Below the pieces are notes generated by a model that saw nothing but the letters and a program-made list of their open reading frames with translations, was not told the origin of the DNA and did no database searches. This document shows positions 49,037 to 55,813 of a stretch of 55,813 nt of DNA, piece by piece. The stretch lies in the NCBI GenBank assembly GCA_003171335.1, contig PMYD01000050.1, forward strand, positions 1 to 55,813. The letters are read 5' to 3'. The position numbers and the translations under genes are program-made. This DNA comes from Phycisphaerales bacterium (lineage in GTDB: Bacteria > Planctomycetota > Phycisphaerae > SM23-33 > FEN-1343). Position 1 is the first letter of the stretch. Every line of letters begins with the position of its first letter.

Positions 49037-49260
49037 GGCTGGCCGTAAGAAAGCTCGTTCCCCATGCGTGTGTAGGTGACCTGCCAAGAGCGGTGCGGCC
49101 GCGGAATTACCATTTCGCCTGCCTGAATCGTAAGTTACAGCCAGACGGGCAGCGAGGTGCGGCGCGATCAATCGCGCAGCGGTCTTGTGACATCCACGAG
49201 TGCCTCCACATTCCGGCAAGAAAGCCCGCCGGCGTGGAGGGGCGGCATTGAGGCAAGTGC

Positions 49261-52200
49261 ATGGCAACGTACGGCGGATATGAAACGGTCGAACAGCTCG
49301 CCCGCGATGGCTGCCATTCGCTTTGGTCGGCTCGGCCGGCCGGCCGGTCCGGTCCGGCGGCCTATATCATCAAGCTGCACGAGCCCACCTCCGACATGCC
49401 GGCCGCCGAGGCGCAGCGGTCCGGCGCGCGGCTGCTCGTGACGGCCGTCGTGCAGGCGCACGTCGCCGAAACCGGTTCGCAGCACTGGGTGCCGATCGTC
49501 GCGTCGGGCTGGGCGCAGAGCACGGCGTATTTCGTCTCGCACCGCTACACGCGAACGCTGGGCCAGCTTACCGAGGAGCATCCCCACGTGGATGCGGCGG
49601 ACCTGCAACACCTGGCGGGGCGGATCGTGGACGGCTTGATCGAGCTGCGCGACACCTGCCAGCGCGGGCACGGCAATCTGAAGGGCTCCAACGTGCTGCT
49701 GTCGGGGCCCAACGACTTGGCGCGCACCCATCCGCTGCTGGCGGATGTGGCGCCCGAGGCCCCGGCGGATTGGTCGACAGACCGGCGCGGCCTCGGTCTG
49801 CTGCTGTACCAATTGGTGATGCACGAGCAGGCGGCGCCAGCCGCCGGCCAGCCGCTGCCAGCGGGCAAGCGGTGGTCCCGCCTGGGCAGCGGTGGGGAGA
49901 ACTGGCGGCGGTTCGTCGAGCGGCTGCTGACGGCATCGGGCGATGGGCCCTTCGGCCTCGAAAGCCTGCGGGAGGAGATCGACCGCCTGCGCCCCGGCAA
50001 GCGCACATGGGTTGGAGCGACCGCGGCGATCGTGGTCCTGGCGGCCGTGCTCGGCGGGGCGGGCTGGAAGTTCTTCGTGCCCGGTTCTCAGGGCCGACCG
50101 CGGGCGTTCCCCGCGCTGGAGTGGCTCGAACTGGGCATCTGGCGGCAGAACGCCTTGGCGCCGCTGATGGCCGCCGGCGAGCCGGCGTGGACTTCCTGGG
50201 CGGCGAAGGATGCCTCGCTGGCCGAGCTGCACCGGCTGATTCTGCAGGCTTCCAAAGAACACCTGGCCATCGATGGCGCCGGTGCGGCCGGCGAAAATGC
50301 GGCGGCGGCGTGGTTCACCGATGTCGAGGTGGCCAAGGCCGTGGCGGCGCAGCGGCGGACGAATGCCCCGCCGTCCCCGGCGCCGCCGCGCTGGGTGACC
50401 GCGATGGAGCAGGCCCAGCAGGCCCTGGCACGCTCCTCGGGCGAGCGCCGCAGAACGCTGGCCGCTCACCCGGCGGCCCGGCGGATGCTCTTCGTGCTGG
50501 AGGATGAATTTCCCCGGCAACTGCGCGCCAGCGCCGAGGGCTACCGCGCCCGCGGCTGGATGAAGGCGGCCGGCGCGCTGGAAACGATGGCCGATGCCGT
50601 CGGCCAGTCCGCGCGCGGGCTGGTGCCGCGCCCCGCGGGCCAGACGGCCTTGCAGCAGATTGAGCAGGTGGTGGCCACCAAGATCGAGATCGCCCGCCTG
50701 GAAATCGCCTACAGCCGGCTGGGGCAGCTCGAAGATCGCATCGCCACCGCCGGCCACAAGGGCGTCTTGTCTCGGTTCGGCGAGGTGGTGGCGGCCGACC
50801 TGGCCGGGGCCGATGCGCCGCTGGGGCAGGCATTCTTCTCCACCATGGCCCAGCGCATTGCCCATGCGGATGAAGTGGCCCGCGGCCTGCTGCCGTACGT
50901 GGAATACAGCCGCTGCGACGGGCTGCGCGAGGTCCTGGCGGCGTGGCAGCCGCCCTCGCCGCTGACGTTGGCGACGTTTGAAACCGACTGGCCGCAGGCG
51001 GCGGTATCGCCCTGGGCCACACGCGCGCCGGCCGACGGGCGGACGACCAAGTGGGCGGCGGATGTGGCGCACCTGCAGCACGCGATCGCGCAAGGGCTGG
51101 AACGGTTGGGCGCGCTGAACGACCGTCCAGGCCGGATCGGCCTGTCCGCCCGGTATGGCGAGCTAGAGAGCGCCTTGGCCGAGCTGTGTGCGCGGCCGGC
51201 GAGCAAGGAGTCGGCGGACTGGATCCGCGCGCGGGCGGACAAGGTGCGCGAGGACCTGGCCGCGCTGAAGGCGGATGTAGATGCGCGCATCGCCTGGAAC
51301 ACGCTGGATCCGCAGTCGCATCCGCTGGCCGCATGGGATTGGCGAACGCAGGTGCAAACGGTGTCGCTGGCGATTGATCAGGTGCCCGCCGGCGAGCAGG
51401 CGCTGGAGTTTCGCCGCCGGCTGGAGTCGATTGAGCAGGATCTGCTGCGCCAGATGTCGCAGAGCCAGTCGTGGACGCGCGGCCATCAGAATGCCATCGA
51501 ACTGGCGGTGGCCGAGGACCGTCAGCAGCTCAATGCGCTGGCCGAGCAGGTGGGGCAGATAGCCCCGCCGGCCGGTGGCGCCAGCGAAGTTGCCGCAAGC
51601 GGCGCCGCTGGACCGGACCCGCGCGGCAGCGCGTGGGCCACGGCCGTGGCGGAGGCGCGCCGGCGGATTACCGAGCGGATCGGCGAGCTGGCCGACATCT
51701 TTGACGATGCCGCCAGCGTGCGGCGGTATGAGGCCCGGCTGGTTGAAATCGACGCTCAGACCGCCCAGTTGAACGACAAGGCCCTGACGTGGACGCCGGC
51801 CAACCAGCAGCGGATTGGCGATGGCGCAGGAGCCGTGGCCAGCGGGCTGACCCAACTCGAGCAGGACCTCGACCGACAGCTCGCGCTGGATGGCACGGAC
51901 GTGATTGACCGGCAGGCCAGGCTCAGTTGGACATCGCAGGTCCTGGAGCAGTACTGGAACCGGCAGATCGCCGCCATGGCGCAGGCCCAACTGCCGGTGG
52001 CGGCCTTCAAGGCGCGCGCTGCGGCCCTGGGCGAACTGGCGAGGCAGCTCGACGCCCTGCCGGCCAGTGCCGATGCCGCCCCGGTGCGTTTCCGCGCTGC
52101 GCTTGGGACCAGGATCAATGCCCGGCGCGAACTGGCGGTAGCGGCGGCGCTGGCGGCGGTGCAGTTCACGCCGGCCGATGGGTCAGCGCCCGCGACGGAT

Positions 52201-52803
52201 GCCCAGGCGTGGGAGCCGCCGCAGAAGCGCTACGTGCAGTGGTACGCCGAGGCCGCCCGCCTGCTGGCCGACATGAAGATGTTGGATGACAAGCTCAACA
52301 TGGGCCTGGGGCTGGAGGACACGGCGACGGCCGAGCTGGCGCGAAAATGGGCCGGCCGGCCGCTGTACAAGGAGTTCGCGGCGGACATGCCCGACCTGGC
52401 CAAGGCCCTGGAGCATCTTGAGAAGATTGCCGCGGGTAAGCTGAGTTTCGGCGAGCTGGTTACGGTGGGGGAGGATCCTGCCGCGCCTCTGGCCGTGGCT
52501 CTGGCCGCGTGGCGGCGGCTCGAGGCGGCCAGCGGCGCCAAGCCCGCCGACGCGGACCAGCTTTACCACGAGCGGGCCGTGCAGGTCACGCTGCGCTCGA
52601 TGATCCGCATCCGCATCGCCGACCCGGACCGCCGCACGGCGCTGCTGAATGAACTGGCGTCCAGCGGCCAGGCCGGCCCAGCGGCTGCGCAGCGCGCTAG
52701 CGGGGCCGGGGAACCTGGCCCCGTGAAAACGGAGAGCGGCCAGGCGGAGCCTGCGGCCAAGACCGTTCCTGTGGCGACGGTCGAGAATAGCCCGGGGCAA
52801 TAG
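49261..52803 (+). CDS. Pseudokinase-like membrane protein with a giant helical tail
   Basis: A 1180-aa protein. Residues 1-240 resemble a serine/threonine kinase domain that is probably inactive: the ATP-anchoring Lys38 (YIIKLH) is kept, but the catalytic HRDLKxxN is HGNLKGSN, so the Asp is Asn139, and DFG is DVA (Asp162). One membrane helix (about 250-272, AAIVVLAAVLGGAGWKFFV) follows. The remaining 900 residues are Ala/Glu/Arg-rich, predicted helical, with no recognisable domain, presumably outside the inner membrane. This plan is common among Planctomycetota kinase-like receptors. The ATG has GAGG about 8 nt upstream. Ligand and partners are unknown. Confidence 0.75.
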   Translation: MATYGGYETVEQLARDGCHSLWSARPAGRSGPAAYIIKLHEPTSDMPAAEAQRSGARLLVTAVVQAHVAETGSQHWVPIVASGWAQSTAYFVSHRYTRTLGQLTEEHPHVDAADLQHLAGRIVDGLIELRDTCQRGHGNLKGSNVLLSGPNDLARTHPLLADVAPEAPADWSTDRRGLGLLLYQLVMHEQAAPAAGQPLPAGKRWSRLGSGGENWRRFVERLLTASGDGPFGLESLREEIDRLRPGKRTWVGATAAIVVLAAVLGGAGWKFFVPGSQGRPRAFPALEWLELGIWRQNALAPLMAAGEPAWTSWAAKDASLAELHRLILQASKEHLAIDGAGAAGENAAAAWFTDVEVAKAVAAQRRTNAPPSPAPPRWVTAMEQAQQALARSSGERRRTLAAHPAARRMLFVLEDEFPRQLRASAEGYRARGWMKAAGALETMADAVGQSARGLVPRPAGQTALQQIEQVVATKIEIARLEIAYSRLGQLEDRIATAGHKGVLSRFGEVVAADLAGADAPLGQAFFSTMAQRIAHADEVARGLLPYVEYSRCDGLREVLAAWQPPSPLTLATFETDWPQAAVSPWATRAPADGRTTKWAADVAHLQHAIAQGLERLGALNDRPGRIGLSARYGELESALAELCARPASKESADWIRARADKVREDLAALKADVDARIAWNTLDPQSHPLAAWDWRTQVQTVSLAIDQVPAGEQALEFRRRLESIEQDLLRQMSQSQSWTRGHQNAIELAVAEDRQQLNALAEQVGQIAPPAGGASEVAASGAAGPDPRGSAWATAVAEARRRITERIGELADIFDDAASVRRYEARLVEIDAQTAQLNDKALTWTPANQQRIGDGAGAVASGLTQLEQDLDRQLALDGTDVIDRQARLSWTSQVLEQYWNRQIAAMAQAQLPVAAFKARAAALGELARQLDALPASADAAPVRFRAALGTRINARRELAVAAALAAVQFTPADGSAPATDAQAWEPPQKRYVQWYAEAARLLADMKMLDDKLNMGLGLEDTATAELARKWAGRPLYKEFAADMPDLAKALEHLEKIAAGKLSFGELVTVGEDPAAPLAVALAAWRRLEAASGAKPADADQLYHERAVQVTLRSMIRIRIADPDRRTALLNELASSGQAGPAAAQRASGAGEPGPVKTESGQAEPAAKTVPVATVENSPGQ

Positions 52804-52827
52804 CGCCCGCGGCAGCGCGTTTAGTTT

Positions 52828-53000
52828 GTAGGGTGTGCAGCTTTGCTGCACACAGAACGGGCGGGTTTGACGTCGGACCACCAGCTATGTCCCTCAAAAA
52901 AAAAGATGGAACGCGCGTTGGCCTGCGCGGTGGAGGTCTGTCCGCGGGTCGAGCGTGTCGGCCGTGAAGTCCCCGTGTGCAGCGAAGCCGCACACCCTAC
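52828..53000. repeat. GTAGGGTGTGCAGC inverted repeat
   Basis: Arms at 52828-52853 and 52975-53000 match at 24 of 26 positions in reverse complement, and each arm is itself a small palindrome (GTGTGCAGC...GCTGCACAC). It begins 24 nt after the pseudokinase stop and belongs to the family at 3247-3345 and 21210-21232. Confidence 0.8.
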
Positions 53001-53028
53001 CTTCTAGACTCTATGGCCAGCCTAGACC

Positions 53029-53185
53029 AGTCCCGTAGGGACTGTCGAGAGTAGCCCGGGACTTCAGTCCTGGGTGCGTGGCTGCCATGCTGACGTTCTG
53101 CCGTCCCTACGGGACCGGCTCACACCGATGGCCCTTTTTCCAGCACTGAAGTGCTGGGCTATTCTCACGCGGTCCCTACGGGACC
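53029..53185. repeat. Cluster of five short palindromes
   Basis: AGTCCCGTAGGGACT (53029), CCCGGGACTTCAGTCCTGGG (53055), GTCCCTACGGGAC (53103), CAGCACTGAAGTGCTG (53141) and GGTCCCTACGGGACC (53171). Three share the GTCCC-TACGGGAC core. Together with the preceding element they fill the 505-nt gap before the small lipoprotein gene; no gene is seen there. Confidence 0.75.
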
Positions 53186-53308
53186 TTTCATGCGGCGGCA
53201 AGATCCTGCGGCCCCCACGGAATCTTGCACGCAACGTCAAGAAAACAGACACCCCGCGCTGGAACAAAATTGCGCAGGGGCGTCTGGGGACTCGAGAGTT
53301 TGTGGCCG

Positions 53309-53539
53309 CTATTGGCGGGTGGCCAGGCACGTCGCTTGGGTAACGGCGGCGGATGTTTCCGCCGGCGTGCCGGCCGCCAGGTACATGTGGTCGTTGAGAT
53401 CGACATCGATGATGGCCGGCGTGGGAGGTGGGGCTTGCGAGGGGGTCACCCTGGCCGGCTCAATGGAGCAACCCATCAGCAGCGCCCCTATCGCCGCCGT
53501 CAGGACCGACGCAATCACGGGTTGAATGCCAGAGGCCAT
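53309..53539 (-). CDS. Small putative lipoprotein
   Basis: A 76-aa predicted lipoprotein. The signal peptide IASVLTAAIGALLMGC gives a lipobox with Cys24, and the mature part is short, starting with Pro/Ser/Ala and ending with IIDVDLNDHMYLAAG and a Thr/Ala-rich tail. I chose the ATG at 53539 with GGGAG about 5 nt upstream. Nothing identifies its role. It lies 176 nt after azoR on the same strand. Confidence 0.55.
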   Translation of the reverse strand: MASGIQPVIASVLTAAIGALLMGCSIEPARVTPSQAPPPTPAIIDVDLNDHMYLAAGTPAETSAAVTQATCLATRQ

Positions 53540-53715
53540 GGGGTCTCCCTTGCACCGCGCGGACCGACGGACCAACCGCCGGCTTGCCACCTGTCGGACC
53601 GTACGATTTGCCCAAAGACTGGGCGCAGCGCGGGTGAGAATTTGGCGACAGAGGATGAAGGCTGGGCCATCTGTAACATCTATGAAGACTCTGAGGGCAC
53701 GTTGGGCGTGCTGCC

Positions 53716-54354
53716 CTACGCCTTGCAAAGCTGCCGCGCCAGCGCGCGGGCCTGTTCCTGGGCCTGGCTGACCAGACCCGGCAGGCCTTCCGGCGGCGTT
53801 TCCAGCGTGCTTTCGCAAAGCGCTACGCGCAAATCTTCAAAGCCGATGAAACGGAAGATGGTCTCCAGGTACGGCCGCTGGAAATCGTACGCGGCCGTGG
53901 GCGTGCCGGGGGCGTACTTGCCGCCGCGGGCCAGCAGCAGGGTGATGGGTTTTCCCGTCACCAGGCCCACATAGCCCGTCTGGGCGGAGTATTTGAACGT
54001 CAGGCCCGGCTGCACAATGATGTCGATGTACTGCTTGAGCCGGTAGGGGATGGAGAAGTTCCACATGCCCGCCGAGAGCACGACGGCATCGGCCGCCTTC
54101 AGTTGATCGACATAGCGGATGACCTTGGCCCAGGTTTGCTCGGCTTGACCCTGGGGCGTCTGGCCGGCGAGCACCGCGTATTTGGCTTTGGCAGCGGGGG
54201 CGTCGAAGGGCAGCAGGTCGGTCTTGAAGAGGTCGAGGCTGACCGTTTTATCCGCCGGCCGCAGCCGCCGAACTTCCTCGAAAAAGGCCTTGGCCATCTG
54301 GGCCGAAACGGACTCATCGCGCGGTGAGGCGTGGATGTGAAGTAATGTCGCCAT
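53716..54354 (-). CDS. azoR: FMN-dependent NADH-azoreductase
   Basis: Flavodoxin-fold quinone/azo reductase of 212 aa, acting in the cytoplasm. The start LLHIHASPRDESVSAQMAKAF binds the FMN phosphate, and the middle motif MWNFSIPYRLKQYIDIIVQ with GLTFKYSAQTGYVGL is the AzoR hallmark. Physiologically it probably reduces quinones and protects against electrophiles. The ATG has AGGAG 6 nt upstream. The gene stands alone. Confidence 0.93.
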   Translation of the reverse strand: MATLLHIHASPRDESVSAQMAKAFFEEVRRLRPADKTVSLDLFKTDLLPFDAPAAKAKYAVLAGQTPQGQAEQTWAKVIRYVDQLKAADAVVLSAGMWNFSIPYRLKQYIDIIVQPGLTFKYSAQTGYVGLVTGKPITLLLARGGKYAPGTPTAAYDFQRPYLETIFRFIGFEDLRVALCESTLETPPEGLPGLVSQAQEQARALARQLCKA

Positions 54355-54532
54355 TGTGGCTCCTGATTGAGAAATCTCCGGCCGCCTGTACCCCGCGGTC
54401 CTCGGCTTATTGTACCGCCGGGCCGGCGGCCGCGGGCAGGGCGGGGGGCGATGGATGCGGCGGGTGCGTCCGGCGCTAGAATTTACCGTGGAGCAGGACC
54501 ATCAGCAGCAGTCGTGTGTAAGGAGACCAAAC

Positions 54533-55084
54533 GTGGTCCACAAAGGCATATGGTTAGCCCTGGCAGCGGTGTGTGCCATTGGGCTGTTCGGGTGTCAACG
54601 ATCGAACGAAGAGCCGGCCGCATTGGGCACGTGCCTGTGCGAGTCGCACGAGGTACCGCCTCAAAGCCCGCTGTGGGGCTACCAGTCCTCGCCGGGCATC
54701 AACAAGTATGACTCGTTCTACAAGGAGTTCACGCTGGGGGACTACTTCGACTACACTCCCACGCAGGGTGAACTTCCCCGGAAACGGACAACCGTTTCGG
54801 AGCGGCCGGTGACGCCGCCGCCGGCGGCCTACGTGGTGCCGGAAGGCAAGACGGAAGAACAGGCCAAGCCCGGTTGCGGCTGTCAGCGTTCTACGCCGCC
54901 GGCCTATGTAGCGCCGGGATGCGGCCAGTCGGATCAACCGCAGGCGGCGCCGCGGCCAAGCTGTGGGCAGCCGACTCCGCAGGCGGAAAAGCCGATGTCG
55001 CCGCCGGCCTACGTGCCGCCGGAGGATGTCTGGGGCGATGAGCAGCAGGCCAACCCCCCAGCGACGATGCCGTCGGAAGAATAG
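54533..55084 (+). CDS. Proline-rich putative lipoprotein
   Basis: A 183-aa predicted lipoprotein from a GTG at 54533 with AAGGAG 7 nt upstream. The signal peptide WLALAAVCAIGLFGC ends at a lipobox Cys near residue 20. The mature part is rich in Pro, Gln and Cys, with PPAAYVVPE, PPAYVAPGC and PPAYVPPED as repeated blocks and cysteines in GCGCQR and CLCES. It may be a cell-envelope or cross-linked matrix protein. I do not recognise a family. Confidence 0.7.
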   Translation: MVHKGIWLALAAVCAIGLFGCQRSNEEPAALGTCLCESHEVPPQSPLWGYQSSPGINKYDSFYKEFTLGDYFDYTPTQGELPRKRTTVSERPVTPPPAAYVVPEGKTEEQAKPGCGCQRSTPPAYVAPGCGQSDQPQAAPRPSCGQPTPQAEKPMSPPAYVPPEDVWGDEQQANPPATMPSEE

Positions 55085-55090
55085 GGAAAA

Positions 55091-55192
55091 CCGCTAATCG
55101 GTTAATCCGAAAAGGCGAAGAATCCCGCCCACGATCGAACGCGGGCGCTATTCTCTGCGGCCTCTTCCAATTGACGGATTAACCGATTAACG
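55091..55192. repeat. CTAATCGGTTAATCCG inverted repeat
   Basis: Left arm (55091-55109) and right arm (55175-55192) match at 17 of 18 positions in reverse complement around a spacer with its own CCCGC...GCGGG pairing. It is a relative of 7917-8025 and lies between two convergent genes. Confidence 0.75.
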
Positions 55193-55200
55193 TTCTTCCG

Positions 55201-55770
55201 TTACCAGTAGATGATCCGCCGGAACTTGCCGCGTTCGGTGGCCGACAGGGCCTCGACGTCCGGGATGAGGAAGCGGTTGTCGTTGACGTCGATGAGCACC
55301 TTGCCGCCCTGGCCGTAGTCGACGGCGCGGTCCTGCTGCCAGCGCATGAGGAACTCCATGCGGCCCTTATCGGTCTCGACTTCGAAATGGACGAAGCCGA
55401 ACTTCCAGCCGATCTGGTGGAGCTGGCTGATGCGGTGCACGAAATAGCGGCGCTGCAGCGCCTCGCGGATGAGCTTGGCCTGGTCGGCGGGGAACTGGTC
55501 CAGGTCGCGGATGATGCCCAGCTCCAGCCCCTTGCTCTCCTCCGTGCTCTGGATGAGCGAGATGAACCGGTTGGGGTGCGCCACGGGAAAGGCGTACGCG
55601 GCGAACACGCCGCCATAGGTGCCTTCGCCCTTGATCGTCGCCGTCAGCGCCCCGTGGCGGCCCAGGTGCACGCGGCAGGTGCCCGGTTCGAGGTAGCGCA
55701 CGCGCGTGCGGTCAATCGATTCGCCGGTGGGGGCCGGCGGGGCGGTCGGGATCAGGGCTTGTGCCTCCAT
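55201..55770 (-). CDS. DUF1854 family protein
   Basis: A 189-aa protein matching DUF1854: VRYLEPGTCRVHLGRHGALT, then YAFPVAHPNRFISLIQ, a central GIIRDLDQFP, and the end GKVLIDVNDNRFLIPDVEAL. Some members are annotated as associated with cyanophycin metabolism and often follow an ABC transporter gene, which would be to the right of this window. The ATG at 55770 has GAGGT 5 nt upstream. No function is established. Confidence 0.8.
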   Translation of the reverse strand: MEAQALIPTAPPAPTGESIDRTRVRYLEPGTCRVHLGRHGALTATIKGEGTYGGVFAAYAFPVAHPNRFISLIQSTEESKGLELGIIRDLDQFPADQAKLIREALQRRYFVHRISQLHQIGWKFGFVHFEVETDKGRMEFLMRWQQDRAVDYGQGGKVLIDVNDNRFLIPDVEALSATERGKFRRIIYW

Positions 55771-55792
55771 GGGGACCTCGCTATTGCTCGAA

Positions 55793-55813
55793 TTGCAAAT
55801 TGCCAATTGTGCT
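55793..55813. repeat. AT-rich AATTGCAAATTGCC repeat at the window end
   Basis: GAATTGCAAATTGCCAATTG, cut by the window end, is the same family as 4333-4365 and 22628-22735. It lies upstream of the DUF1854 gene. Confidence 0.6.

Overview
The window looks like a piece of a Planctomycetota chromosome, probably Phycisphaerae-like. This is inferred from gene content, not from a marker gene. The supporting signs are high GC, a kinase-like protein with a very long extracytoplasmic tail, a DUF342/FapA protein, an enlarged SecA with extra cysteines, a duplicated clpP pair behind tig, many small lipoproteins, and intergenic spaces packed with inverted repeats. I see no rRNA, tRNA, CRISPR array, transposase or phage gene.

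Layout. 0.2-8.6 kb: a family 3 glycoside hydrolase with a histone-H1-like tail, a DUF2007 membrane protein, an auxin-efflux-type permease, mutS with a low-GC cysteine-rich gene behind it, and a dUTPase-like protein. 8.8-18.2 kb: a polysaccharide locus with two family 4 glycosyltransferases, a radical SAM/SPASM enzyme, a Wzx-type flippase, an ATP-grasp ligase, a DegT-type sugar aminotransferase and UDP-GlcNAc 2-epimerase. 18.4-24.3 kb: a MarR regulator followed by a complete MacAB-TolC-type tripartite efflux operon. 24.8-34.2 kb: a zinc-ribbon membrane protein, tig-clpP-clpP, a coiled-coil lipoprotein, a DUF486 protein, purD and an orphan DNA methyltransferase. 34.3-41.7 kb: a DUF4174 lipoprotein, a membrane protein/winged-helix pair, secA, a SEC-C mini-protein and carA. 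42.9-48.9 kb: a DUF342 protein and a type II fatty-acid-synthase-like cluster (two ketosynthases, two hotdog dehydratases, a long acyl carrier protein). 49.3-55.8 kb: a giant pseudokinase, azoR, two small lipoproteins and a DUF1854 protein.

The most unusual feature is non-coding. A family of short palindromes built on CTGGTGAATTTCACCAG occurs as two arrays. One is an eight-unit array at 26.30-26.69 kb with centres 50-55 bp apart and compensatory changes in the stems; it lies upstream of tig. The other, at 16.47-16.71 kb, has three perfect and perhaps two decayed units and lies upstream of the DegT aminotransferase gene. Read in the direction of the downstream gene, both arrays show the same strand of the palindrome, so a leader RNA or a multi-site operator is plausible. 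Many other intergenic spaces hold long inverted repeats of several sequence families, mostly at 3' ends of genes, plus a cloverleaf-like element with complementary loops at 24.39-24.57 kb and a set of complex hairpins at 41.9-42.2 kb.

Protein-level oddities are a ketosynthase homologue that keeps its Cys and first His but has lost the second His and its Lys, a SecA with a cysteine-rich insertion and four internal repeats, and a kinase-like receptor lacking the catalytic Asp. All calls come from reading the sequence; no database search was run.
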